A program made the translations under genes and the position numbers. Below, piece after piece: positions 9,064 through 17,993 of a stretch of 64,000 nt of DNA. Position 1 is the stretch's first letter, and each line of letters begins with the position of its first letter. This stretch comes from Acidobacteriota bacterium (GTDB lineage Bacteria > Acidobacteriota > Terriglobia > Acidiferrales > UBA7541): the NCBI GenBank assembly GCA_003224055.1, contig QHYE01000072.1, positions 1 through 64,000 on the forward strand, read 5' to 3'. The notes below the pieces were generated by a model. It ran no database searches. It saw only the letters and a program-made list of their open reading frames with translations, and was not told the origin of the DNA.

Positions 9064-9440
9064 AGGCAAAGAAAGGACTTAGAGGAATCGTGTGAAAGGA
9101 AATGGGCGCGGAGTGGGAACCGACCCGGGTGGCTGGCGTCCAGTTCATGTAAAAGCCTAGCACGATCCTGGCTAACTGTCAATAAATATTATAAGCTGGA
9201 TATCATTCGAATGGAGCGGGAAGGTGTTGAAAAGGCTGCGGTTTGAGGGCTTGATGAAAATCTTGCAGGTTGCGCACGCAAAGATCGGACCAGCCGCGCG
9301 GGCTCTCCTCTGGCGAAGGGACGAATGAGGGATTTAACCCTTTTTAGTCAACACTGACCGTCAGGCCAGTAGACTCTTCGCAGCGGACCTGACTAAATTA
9401 GATTAGTCCGTAGTCCACATTTCGCTGTGTAAGGATCCCC

Positions 9441-9944
9441 ATGAACTTCGGATTTGCGAAGGAAAGTGCCAAGGCCACGGCTGAGCTCGATCCTACGGCT
9501 GAGTTCAGGGAAGGTGTAAAGCTCCTCAAGGACCAATATCCCCAAAAAGCGCTGGTACGATTGCGCCGGGCGTTCGAATCCGACAAGCATAACCCCTACT
9601 ACCTTTCGTTTCTGGGATTGTCGATCGCGCGCGCACAACGGAAGTGGGATCAAGCGGCGGAGCTTTGCGAGATAGCGGTTCAATTGAGACCTGCGGAGCT
9701 CCAGTTCCACCTGAATCTAGGCGAGGTGTATGCCTTGGCAGGGCGGCGCGAGAAGGCGTTGGATTTCCTTGACGACGCTGTGAAATTATTCGGCGAAGAC
9801 GCGCGGCTAAAGCAGGCCCGCGGCAAAGTCCAGAAGCGCCGCAATCCCCTGGTGCCTTTTGTCGGACGCGAACATTTCTTGAATCGCGAACTCGGCAGAT
9901 TGCGGCATCGCGCGCTAAAACGGCTGGGGAAAGACGGCGTTTGA
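9441..9944 (+). CDS. Small cytoplasmic TPR protein
   Basis: 167 residues, no signal peptide, starting at ATG with AAGGA upstream. Tandem tetratricopeptide-like helix pairs cover residues 20-125 (for example PYYLSFLGLSIARAQRKWDQ and LQFHLNLGEVYALAGRREKA). A basic tail (about residues 130-167) is rich in Arg and Lys. TPR proteins serve as protein-binding scaffolds; no partner is suggested by the neighbours. It converges on the CadC-like gene with no obvious terminator between. Confidence 0.7.
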   Translation: MNFGFAKESAKATAELDPTAEFREGVKLLKDQYPQKALVRLRRAFESDKHNPYYLSFLGLSIARAQRKWDQAAELCEIAVQLRPAELQFHLNLGEVYALAGRREKALDFLDDAVKLFGEDARLKQARGKVQKRRNPLVPFVGREHFLNRELGRLRHRALKRLGKDGV

Positions 9945-10069
9945 GTTGCTTCGGCGGTCCAGACGAGGTTTCCAGCAAGTCTCCGTGCCGAGCGGTTCTT
10001 ATTCCTAATCATTAAGCGTTTTGATTGTGCCAGCCTCGCCATATTGCTGCGACAAAGGAAGGAGCGCGC

Positions 10070-12214
10070 TCAGAAGCCATCGAGGAGCCAGGCGTTGGAG
10101 CTGCTGCTGGCTTCCCACAGTGCCACGTGACGGCCGTCGGGAGAGGGGATGGCCCAGCCCAGGTATTTTTCGGGTTCCTGGAAGGCCGGCTTGGCTGCGC
10201 CGCGCAAGTCCACATGCAAGAGCGTCTGAATGCCGGTTGGCGACGAGGCGGTAACCCAGATACTGCGGCCATCGGCGGCCCAATCGAGGCTGGAGATTCC
10301 ATTCCAATCTTTCAACGTGAGAACACGCTCTTTGCCGCCGGTGATGCGGAGAAGCCGGATGTCCGCCGGCCCTGGAAGCCGTTGGTACTTGGCCAGGGCA
10401 AGCGTAGAGCCGTCGGGAGAGAGCGTCCAGTTGTACAAGTACCAATCCGAGCCTTCGAACCGCCTGAGCTGCCGTTTTTCGCCGTTCGCAGGATCAAAAA
10501 TAAACAGATCCAGGTGATTGGCAGAGAATTCGCTGACGATGCACACCTTGGAAGGCGACCGGGCGCATTGAAAATTATTGATGCCGGGTTCCGCGAAGAC
10601 CAATTGGGGAGTCCCGCCAGAGAGCGGCATGCGCATGAGCCGTACTCGCCGGTCCGTGTCGTGCAAGGCGGGACTGAGAGTGTAGAGAATCGCGGAGCTG
10701 TCCGCGTTCAAGCGGGCCAGCGTGACCGATTGATCGCCGCCCACGAGAAGGTCGGGGGCGGGTTGATCAATAGCCTGTTTGAAAAGATGGAAGACGCCGT
10801 CGCGGTCCGAAGTGAAAACTACAGATTTCCCGTCCGGTGTCCAGGTGTAGGGAAAATTCCTGCGTTCATCAAGACTTAAGCGTTTGAGCAAGGGCAAGCG
10901 GCCGCCTCCCGGCTCCACCTCAGACACATAGATGGCGGGGGATTCCGTCCAACGAAGAAAAGTCAGCCGTTTGCCGTCGCCGGAAAGACTCGCGCGCATT
11001 TTGCCGTCGGGACCGCTGGTGAGGCGGACCGGCTGGCCCCCCGCTTGATTGCCACGCGCGTCGACTTTGATGGCCCAAAGATTGGAGTCGTTCTGGTTGG
11101 GCGGGGGCTCGGCGAGGGAATAAATCAAGCGTCCATCGGGAGACCAAGCAAGAGCGGCTCGGAGTTGGCCGTTTGAGAGCAGATAGTTGGTCTTGCCACC
11201 GACGAGATCATAGATGCCTAGAGAGACATCGGCCTCTTCCCAGCCCTTGCGATAAGCAGATCGGACGAAAGCAATGCGATTCCCTCCGGGGGACCAAACG
11301 ACGGACTCGCAGTTTTCTCCCGGTTGGCCAAGGATCCTGCGCGCATGCTGTCCATCCGACTGCATCTGCCAGATTTCTTCATGGCCGTAGTCGCCGCGGA
11401 CAAAGACAATCTGAGCGCCATCGGGAGAGACGGCGCCGCGTTCGGCGGCGTCCATGAGCTTGCGGGATGCTCCACCGAAGACGGAGACGCTCCACAAGCT
11501 GGGTTTCTCTGTGGCAGATGAACTGCGCGTCGCCAGCACATGGCTGCCGTCAGGAAACCAACTGACAAGATGGGTCTTCCCGCCGTCCGGTATTGTGACG
11601 GGATGGGTTTCTCCCGTTTCCACTGCACGGAGAAAGATTCCCGTTCTGCCGGTAAAGGCGAGGTACTTGCCATCCGGTGAAATGGCCGCGCTGAAGACCG
11701 GGTCGTTTTCCGGGTTGGCGGTCAATCGGCGTTCCGTGAAGCGCACCGCGGCGGCGGAGCGATGTCCGGCATGCCAGCCAGCGATGATGCCTGCGAGCAA
11801 AAGAACGACCGCAGCCAGGCCGACCCGCCAAGAAGGGCCGGCATGCGGAAGGGGAGCGTTTTCACGGGCGGCTCCATTGACGAGCACGAGTAAGCGATAA
11901 CCGCGGCGCGCGAGGGTTTCGATAAAACGGGGGTTTTCGGCGGAATCCCCGAGGGCATCGCGCAAGCGCTTGACGGCGGCGTTCAGGCCATGATCGAAGT
12001 CTACAAAGGTATCAGCCGGCCAAAGACGGCAGTGCAATTCCTCCCGCGTAACGATTTCACCGGGGCGCTCGAGGAGCATGGCCAAAACCTGGAACGGTTG
12101 CTCCTGAAGCCGTATTTTGATGCCATTGCGGCGAAGCTCACCGGCGCGAAGGTCGGCTTCAAAGGTTCCGAAGCGGATGACATCCTTGATCGGATTCTCG
12201 GGCACTTGTAACAA
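10070..12214 (-). CDS. CadC-like winged-helix regulator with TolB/WD40-like beta-propeller
   Basis: 714 residues. Residues 12-110 form an OmpR/PhoB-type winged helix (EIVTREELHCRLWPADTFVD, then RFIETLARRGYRLL). A single membrane segment at about 129-147 follows, and the remainder is a long exported beta-propeller with TolB/PD40 blades (AISPDGKYLAFTGRTG, WSPDGRLIYSLAE). This architecture, common in Acidobacteria, suggests a membrane-bound transcription factor whose outer propeller senses a periplasmic ligand. The start may be TTG 12214 or GTG 12205, both behind GGAG. Its target genes are not evident. Confidence 0.85.
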   Translation of the reverse strand: MLQVPENPIKDVIRFGTFEADLRAGELRRNGIKIRLQEQPFQVLAMLLERPGEIVTREELHCRLWPADTFVDFDHGLNAAVKRLRDALGDSAENPRFIETLARRGYRLLVLVNGAARENAPLPHAGPSWRVGLAAVVLLLAGIIAGWHAGHRSAAAVRFTERRLTANPENDPVFSAAISPDGKYLAFTGRTGIFLRAVETGETHPVTIPDGGKTHLVSWFPDGSHVLATRSSSATEKPSLWSVSVFGGASRKLMDAAERGAVSPDGAQIVFVRGDYGHEEIWQMQSDGQHARRILGQPGENCESVVWSPGGNRIAFVRSAYRKGWEEADVSLGIYDLVGGKTNYLLSNGQLRAALAWSPDGRLIYSLAEPPPNQNDSNLWAIKVDARGNQAGGQPVRLTSGPDGKMRASLSGDGKRLTFLRWTESPAIYVSEVEPGGGRLPLLKRLSLDERRNFPYTWTPDGKSVVFTSDRDGVFHLFKQAIDQPAPDLLVGGDQSVTLARLNADSSAILYTLSPALHDTDRRVRLMRMPLSGGTPQLVFAEPGINNFQCARSPSKVCIVSEFSANHLDLFIFDPANGEKRQLRRFEGSDWYLYNWTLSPDGSTLALAKYQRLPGPADIRLLRITGGKERVLTLKDWNGISSLDWAADGRSIWVTASSPTGIQTLLHVDLRGAAKPAFQEPEKYLGWAIPSPDGRHVALWEASSSSNAWLLDGF

Positions 12215-12412
12215 TCTCCGGCGGCGGTCCCCATCTACTAAACGGTTCTAGTTGAGAATAAGTTTCGGGAAAATCTCCGTCGCCTGTTCTCCCATCTATT
12301 TGACGCACGGGCACTTATCTCGTCACCTGCAAATAGGCAGCTCGCCATACCGCCGACATTGAGGTACCTACCAAGCTGACCGATCCTCGGCGCCACCGTG
12401 GAGGTGCGCGCC

Positions 12413-13081
12413 GTGATAGACAAGACGCTGCGGAAGGGGCTTTCGTTAGTATTCGCTCTGGCCTTGCCAAGCTCTGCGGCTTGGTCCAAAGAGATCGCCG
12501 TGGCGGAGATGCTCGTAACGATCTCGGTGCACAACGATGCAGGCATTTCCGCAGGCACTCTGAGAGGGGCGGAAATGGAAGCCTCCCGCGTGTTCCGGCA
12601 ATCCGGAATTGAAGCGAAGTGGCTCAATTGTCCGCTGCCCGCGGATGGGCCAGAAGACCCGGCGCAGTGCCGGACCGCTGAGTTTCCGGCGCATCTTCAA
12701 TTGCGAATCGCACGGCGCCCGCGCAATTTGAGCGAAATCACCTTTGGAATTTCATACCTCTCGGCCGACGGAAGCGGATGCTATGCAAACCTTTTTTACC
12801 AGCGGGTCGAGCAGATGCACGAGCGGAGCCGTGTGAATCTGGCGAGCCTCTTGGGTGATGTTGCAGCGCATGAGATCGGGCATCTCTTGCTGGGCACGAA
12901 CTCGCACGCGGCGAACGGAATCATGCGCGCACGCTGGGAAAGCGAAGAGCTTGGAAGCATCAGCATGGGAACGCTTTTTTTTTCCGATGCCGAGTCCCGG
13001 CAAATGAGGAGCAAGCTGGCTACCTGGCTGGCGAAAAGAAAAGATGATTCTCGCGTTGCCTCAGCGCGACTGGGAGACTGA
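12413..13081 (+). CDS. Secreted HExxH metalloprotease-like protein
   Basis: About 222 residues from GTG 12413, chosen because GGAGG lies 8 nt upstream; GTG 12398 is also in frame but has no such site. A signal peptide (LSLVFALALPSSAAWS) is followed by an unrecognised domain. HEIGHLLLGTNSH (starting about residue 153) is a full HExxHxxGxxH zinc site of metzincin type, and NGIMRA nearby could be the Met-turn. The protein is shorter than most metzincins and has few other family marks. Zinc binding is strongly suggested; proteolysis is inferred. It stands alone, converging on the CRTAC1-type gene. Confidence 0.7.
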   Translation: MIDKTLRKGLSLVFALALPSSAAWSKEIAVAEMLVTISVHNDAGISAGTLRGAEMEASRVFRQSGIEAKWLNCPLPADGPEDPAQCRTAEFPAHLQLRIARRPRNLSEITFGISYLSADGSGCYANLFYQRVEQMHERSRVNLASLLGDVAAHEIGHLLLGTNSHAANGIMRARWESEELGSISMGTLFFSDAESRQMRSKLATWLAKRKDDSRVASARLGD

Positions 13082-13086
13082 GCAGG

Positions 13087-14928
13087 CTAATTTTTCTTCA
13101 CGGTGATTCCCACCGGCGTGCCGGAACCCTCTTTGAGCGTGTGGATGGAATCGACGGGCAAGTTTTCAAATCGTTCCAACAGGCCGCCGGGCCAGCGGAC
13201 CTGGACCCAATCGATCTTGGTGGCAGAGCCAAGGCCGAAGTGGACGCTGATGTCACTATTGGAGATGTAGCTGGAGCCGCTACGAACTTCGTCGACGAGC
13301 GTGCGCGAACCAGCTTTCACAGTGATCTTCGCGCCGATGCCGTCGCGGCTGGAGGCAAAGGAGGTGGCGTGGAGCGGGGAAAGAGGTGAGGCTTGAGCTA
13401 GCCCAGAAGATTTTTTGACCGGCGGCGCGGCGGGGGGAGCGCCAACGGTGCGAAACGCAATCCAATGATTGCCGTTGCGCAAATCGTTCACCAGCAGCTT
13501 GGGCGGCGCGTTCATGTTGCTGATGACCGCAGACATGCGGCCGTCATTCCACAAATCGCCGACGGCCAACCCGCGCGCCGAACTCACCGCCGTAATTCCC
13601 GGCCCGGCATTGGCGGAAATATCGGTGAACGTTCCGTTGCCGTTGTTGTGATACAGAATCTTCGGCTCTTTGAAATTGCTGCCGAGGTGCTGGCTGTCCA
13701 CTTCCGGATAAACGTGTCCATTCACCAGCAGCAGATCGGGCCAGCCGTCGTTGTCCACATCGGCGAACATCACGCCCCAGCCAAGATACTGCGTGTTCAA
13801 GCCGATTCCCGCGGGAAAAGTCTTGTCGTCAAACGTGCCGTCGCCCATGTTGCGGTAGAGCGTCGAAGTATCGTCGGAAAAATTCGTTTTGAAAAGATCC
13901 AGCCGGCCGTCGCCGTCATAGTCGCCGACCGTGGAGCCCATGCCGGCCTGCTCGCGCCCGTCATCATTGAACGCGGCGCCCGCAACAACGGCGACATCGG
14001 TAAACGTGCCGTCGTGATTGTTGTGATAGAGGATGCTGGCGGTGCTGTCACATGCGACGTAGATGTCCGGCCAGCCGTCGTCGTCAAAATCGAGAGTGGA
14101 AACGCTGAAGCTGTAATGCCCGTTGGTCTGATCGATGTGCGCTTTCGCCGTGACATCCTCAAACACACTATTGCCGAGATTGTGATAGAGGATGTTTTTC
14201 GTCCACGGCAAACCGCGCGGGCCGCACATGACGGGAATGCCTTTCCACATGCAGGAAGGCTGCTCGCCCGGCGCGAGAGCCGTGGCGGAATCAAAATCGA
14301 CGTAATTGGCTACGACTAAATCGAGTTTTCCGTCGCGATCGTAGTCGACGAAGGCGCAGCCGGTGCCCCAGGCTTTGCCGCTGCCCGCGACATGCGCTTT
14401 TTCACCGACCTCGGTGAAAGTGCCGTCGCCATTGTTGTGGTACAGAACATTTTTGCCGTAGTAGGTGACGTACAGATCTTCGAAGCCGTCGTTGTCGTAA
14501 TCACCGACGCACACGCCCTGGCCCCAACCGGTGTGAGTCAGACCGGCCTTTGCGGTGACGTCGGTGAACGTGCCGTCATGATTGTTGTGATAGAGATGGC
14601 TCGTCGGTCCTTTACCGGTTCGCGAGGCTTCGAGAGTCGTCCCATTCACAACGAAAATATCAGGCCAGCCGTCATTGTCGTAGTCGAAGATGGCGACGCC
14701 CGTGCCCGTGGTTTCGATGATGTACTTTTTCGTGTTTTCCCCGCCGAAGATGACCGGCGCGGTAAGCCCAGCTTGCTGCGCCACATCGGTGAAATGCGCA
14801 ACCGGCTTGGCGTTCGCGCTCTGGGAATTTCCGGTGCCAACACTTGGAGAACCGCCAGATTGTACGGAGAGCCAAGCGCATAGCCCGAGGAAGCAGAAAA
14901 GCCGGAACAAAGAGGAATGGAGAGTCAT
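13087..14928 (-). CDS. Second CRTAC1-type FG-GAP protein with ASPIC/UnbV domain
   Basis: 613 residues with a Sec signal (LFRLFCFLGLCAWLSVQS) and seven or more FG-GAP/VCBS blades such as DYDNDGFEDLYVTYYGKN. The C-terminal ASPIC/UnbV domain (GIGAKITVKAGSRTLVDEV...SVHFGLG) matches the paralogue at 5824-7662. A Ser/Pro-rich insertion (about residues 490-525) sits just before the ASPIC domain. It is divergent from the 15-TPR protein, and CRTAC1/TPR neighbours are common in Acidobacteria. It is likely exported and calcium-binding; its true role is unknown. Confidence 0.85.
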   Translation of the reverse strand: MTLHSSLFRLFCFLGLCAWLSVQSGGSPSVGTGNSQSANAKPVAHFTDVAQQAGLTAPVIFGGENTKKYIIETTGTGVAIFDYDNDGWPDIFVVNGTTLEASRTGKGPTSHLYHNNHDGTFTDVTAKAGLTHTGWGQGVCVGDYDNDGFEDLYVTYYGKNVLYHNNGDGTFTEVGEKAHVAGSGKAWGTGCAFVDYDRDGKLDLVVANYVDFDSATALAPGEQPSCMWKGIPVMCGPRGLPWTKNILYHNLGNSVFEDVTAKAHIDQTNGHYSFSVSTLDFDDDGWPDIYVACDSTASILYHNNHDGTFTDVAVVAGAAFNDDGREQAGMGSTVGDYDGDGRLDLFKTNFSDDTSTLYRNMGDGTFDDKTFPAGIGLNTQYLGWGVMFADVDNDGWPDLLLVNGHVYPEVDSQHLGSNFKEPKILYHNNGNGTFTDISANAGPGITAVSSARGLAVGDLWNDGRMSAVISNMNAPPKLLVNDLRNGNHWIAFRTVGAPPAAPPVKKSSGLAQASPLSPLHATSFASSRDGIGAKITVKAGSRTLVDEVRSGSSYISNSDISVHFGLGSATKIDWVQVRWPGGLLERFENLPVDSIHTLKEGSGTPVGITVKKN

Positions 14929-15089
14929 CCATCGCTAATGATAGCAAGGTCTGGTCCGAGAAGTTTCGGCATGTCACGGGATTCGAAGCGAACCGCATGT
15001 GAAGCGGTGGGCGGGCATGAACGTGCTAGTATTTTTGAGAACACTCTACTGGAATCTTTCGCGTGGAATTCATTCTCGTTCATTCCCGG

Positions 15090-16868
15090 ATGCTTTTGAT
15101 TCGACTTTGCGCGGCGCTGATTTTCTTCCACACTGCCGCGGCAATTTGCGCCGGACAATCTGCGGGTCCCGCGAAGGCGGATGCGGCTTCGCGGGCGAGC
15201 GCGACGTACCAGCAAGGATTGTCGGCGCTACGGCAGGGCGATTTGGCTTTCGCCCGCGCAGCCTTCGAAAGAGTTTTACGGCTCGTGCCGCAAAGCCCGG
15301 AGGGGCACAATTCTCTCGGCTGGGTGCTGCTCGCGCAGAATGAAGTCGATTCCGCGATTGCACATTTCCGGGCGGCGCTGCGATGGAAGCCTGAATTCGT
15401 TCAGGCGCACGTGAATCTGGCGAACGCGCTGGTTCGAAAAGGAGACCTGCCCGCCGCGTTGCGCGAGGCACGTGAGGCCGCGCGAGTGGCTCCGGACGAT
15501 TCCGAGGCTCATCGCACCGTGGGGCGGGTACTAGATTTCTCCGGGGATTTCGATGGCGCCATCCGCGAGATGGGGCGAGCCATCGAATTGGAGCCGCAAC
15601 GGGCTGAGTTGCATGACGATTTCGGGACGGTGCTGGTTCACAAATCCGATTCCCAAGAGGCTGCCGCGGAATTTTCCGAGGCCCTCCGGCTGCAGCCCAA
15701 TTTCGCTCAAGCGCACTTGCACCTCGGCGTCTTGCGCTATCAGTCGGGGGCGCTGGAGGAAGCGGCGGCTCATCTTCAAGCGGTGATGGAGCTGAATCCC
15801 GAGAGCGCGGACGGACATTTTTATTTGGCCCAGGTTCTGAGAAGCAAGGGGGATACGGATGCGGCGATCCGCGAAATGCGCGCTTGCATCGCGCTGCAAT
15901 CCGATTATCCGAATGCGCAGAACAGTCTGGGTTTGCTGCTGCAGCGCAAAGGCGATGTCGAGGCAGCGGTCACTGCATTTCGTCAGGCCATAAAATTTCA
16001 TCCCGATGATTCGGATGCACGCAATAATCTCGGCCTCGCCTTCATGCAGAGCGGAGACGGCCAGGGAGCCATCCGCGAGTTTCACGCAGCCATCCGGCTG
16101 CGTCCGCACGATAGTGGGTACATAGGGAATCTGGGGGTGGCTTATCTCCAAATTGCAGACTTCGATGCGGCCATGTCTCAGTTTCAAGAGGCGCTGAAAC
16201 TCTCACCGCAGGATGCCACCTTGCACTACGACCTTGGCCTGGCGCTGAAGTTGAAAGACAAGCTTCCCGAAGCGGTGGCGGAATTTCGCAAAGCGGCGGA
16301 ATTGGATCCCGGGCAAGCGGACGCGCACTACACGTTGGGCGTAACGCTCTGGCAGCAAGGAGACTTTGCGGCGGCGGCGATGGAGTTACGCGCAGCGATT
16401 CACGCCAAACCGGATTATGCGGAGGCCTATTACACGCTGGGGTCGGTGCTAAAGCAGGCGGGTGAATTGCCCGAGGCGGCAAACGCTTTGCGGGAAGCGA
16501 TTCGCCTTCAGCCGGAATTTGCCGGCGCACATACAACGCTAGCGGCGGTGCTGCGTCAACTCGGCGATACGGAAGGTGCGGCTGCCGAGAGCCGCGCAGG
16601 AATGGAAATCACGAAGCAGAAAACCAGCGAGCAGACCGCTCTCTTTGCTGCAAATTCGGGGCGGAGACTCCTGAACGCCGGGGACATCGAAGGCGCCATT
16701 TCACAATTTCGCGCCGCCATCAACTCTTCGCCAAACTATGCGGCCGCGCATTTTCACCTCGGGCTGGCGCTGCGTCAGCAGGGAAAATCCAAAGAAGCAC
16801 AAGAGGAGTTTCAGAAAGCGGCAAGGCTCGATCCCAGCTTGACGCCGCCAGCATCCAAAAAGAATTAG
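15090..16868 (+). CDS. Exported protein of about 15 tandem TPR repeats
   Basis: 592 residues from ATG 15090 (an in-frame GTG at 15063 would add nine residues). A signal peptide (LIRLCAALIFFHTAAAICAG) is followed by an almost uninterrupted array of 34-residue TPR units carrying the PEFVQAHVNLANALVRKGDL type of consensus. The repeats are regular and highly similar to one another, so the protein should form a long superhelix in the periplasm or on the cell surface. It is divergently arranged to the CRTAC1-type gene with about 160 bp between, which may hold promoters for both. Binding partner unknown. Confidence 0.85.
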   Translation: MLLIRLCAALIFFHTAAAICAGQSAGPAKADAASRASATYQQGLSALRQGDLAFARAAFERVLRLVPQSPEGHNSLGWVLLAQNEVDSAIAHFRAALRWKPEFVQAHVNLANALVRKGDLPAALREAREAARVAPDDSEAHRTVGRVLDFSGDFDGAIREMGRAIELEPQRAELHDDFGTVLVHKSDSQEAAAEFSEALRLQPNFAQAHLHLGVLRYQSGALEEAAAHLQAVMELNPESADGHFYLAQVLRSKGDTDAAIREMRACIALQSDYPNAQNSLGLLLQRKGDVEAAVTAFRQAIKFHPDDSDARNNLGLAFMQSGDGQGAIREFHAAIRLRPHDSGYIGNLGVAYLQIADFDAAMSQFQEALKLSPQDATLHYDLGLALKLKDKLPEAVAEFRKAAELDPGQADAHYTLGVTLWQQGDFAAAAMELRAAIHAKPDYAEAYYTLGSVLKQAGELPEAANALREAIRLQPEFAGAHTTLAAVLRQLGDTEGAAAESRAGMEITKQKTSEQTALFAANSGRRLLNAGDIEGAISQFRAAINSSPNYAAAHFHLGLALRQQGKSKEAQEEFQKAARLDPSLTPPASKKN

Positions 16869-16979
16869 GAATGCTGGAGGAGCTGAGAGCCTGGCTGGCG
16901 GCTGAACAGGGATTGAATTCGTGGCAAGTGAAGTGACCAAACCTGACTTGCATCGTCTATAGCTGCAGGGAGGGGCCTT

Positions 16980-17903
16980 ATGTCCAAGCGCAATCTCGCT
17001 TTTCTGATTTCCGCGTACGTTCTGCTAGCCCTCATAGTTCTGACGAGTGCCAAAGCAGCCTCGCACCGCCATTCCGTGAACATTTCCGGAGGCCACAAGC
17101 ACCCGATTACCGATTGCTCCGATCTTCGCATCCAGTTCGACGAACGGGACGCTGTGGTCCGGTCCGAAGAAAAGACGCTGACGAAGTCCGAAGCTGCCGT
17201 CCTGCAGGTGCATCCGCACGAGAACGGTGGCGTGCAGGTCGTCGGCTGGGACAAGGAAACATATTCGGTGACCGCGTGCAAAGCGGCAGCCGGATCGGGC
17301 GACGCGGCGGAGCGCATCCTCTCGCAGATCATCATGTCCACCGAGAACGGCAGAGTATCGACCAAGGGTCCGGCCGGTGACGACGATTGGACGGTGTACC
17401 TGCTGATTCGGACGCCGAAATCCGCTTCCATTGAGTTGGACACCATGAATGGCCCGATTTCCCTCTATGACGTGAACGGCAAACTCACGGCCCGCGCTCA
17501 CAACGGCCCGATCAGCCTAAAGAATTTCTCCGGCGAGGCGGACATTAAAGCCGTGAACGGCCCTATCAGTGTGGAGGACAGCAGTGGGGATGTTCGTGTC
17601 CACACGGAGAACGGACCGATCTCCGTTTCGCTCACCGGAAAAACATGGAGCGGCACGGGGCTATCGGCCGACGCGCAAAATGGCCCGCTGACCTTGATGG
17701 TGCCAAACGGATACCAGTCCGGTTTTGTGGTGGAATCGCGGAACTACGCGCCGATGAGCTGCCAGGCAAGCATTTGCGACAATGCCCGCAAGACCTGGGA
17801 CGATAACAATCGCCGGATCGAATACGGGGTCGGGCCGGCCATGATTCGCCTTTCCACCGTGAACGGTCCGGTTTCCGTCCGCGACCAAAGAGAAAAACTC
17901 TAG
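16980..17903 (+). CDS. Exported DUF4097-like protein with NGPIS repeats
   Basis: 307 residues with an N-terminal signal or anchor (LAFLISAYVLLALIVLTSA). From about residue 155 the motif NGPIS (or NGPLT, NGPVS) recurs six times at intervals of 18-40 residues, typical of the beta-solenoid fold of DUF4097 putative adhesins. Four cysteines (two near ITDCSDL and VTACKA, two in SCQASIC) could form disulfides. No neighbour is clearly connected, although it precedes the large fusion gene on the same strand by 90 bp. Function is not known. Confidence 0.75.
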   Translation: MSKRNLAFLISAYVLLALIVLTSAKAASHRHSVNISGGHKHPITDCSDLRIQFDERDAVVRSEEKTLTKSEAAVLQVHPHENGGVQVVGWDKETYSVTACKAAAGSGDAAERILSQIIMSTENGRVSTKGPAGDDDWTVYLLIRTPKSASIELDTMNGPISLYDVNGKLTARAHNGPISLKNFSGEADIKAVNGPISVEDSSGDVRVHTENGPISVSLTGKTWSGTGLSADAQNGPLTLMVPNGYQSGFVVESRNYAPMSCQASICDNARKTWDDNNRRIEYGVGPAMIRLSTVNGPVSVRDQREKL

Positions 17904-17993
17904 TAGCAAGACCGCCAGCCGGAAGAGCAGGCCTGCGATGCCGCAGCCGTCCGGGATGGACGCACTCCCGCGCTTGCAGATAGTATTTGTCGC

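Larger units (their letters stand above)
8675..9440. other. 766-bp intergenic region made largely of dispersed repeats
   Basis: No coding region is supported here. Its left half is a modular repeat (8716-8920) and its middle carries palindromic repeats (8998-9063), both entered separately. From about 9070 to 9430 I see no recognisable feature except the AAGGA ribosome binding site just before the TPR gene. Confidence 0.7.

Noticed and set aside
7685-9163. 492-codon open frame on the minus strand
   Set aside because: It is antisense to the GH130-like gene and then runs through the dispersed repeat; no family pattern, and the plus strand has clear protein similarity.
8860-9246. 128-codon plus-strand frame
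   Set aside because: It is built of repeat sequence and low-complexity Pro/Ala codons, with no plausible ribosome binding site.
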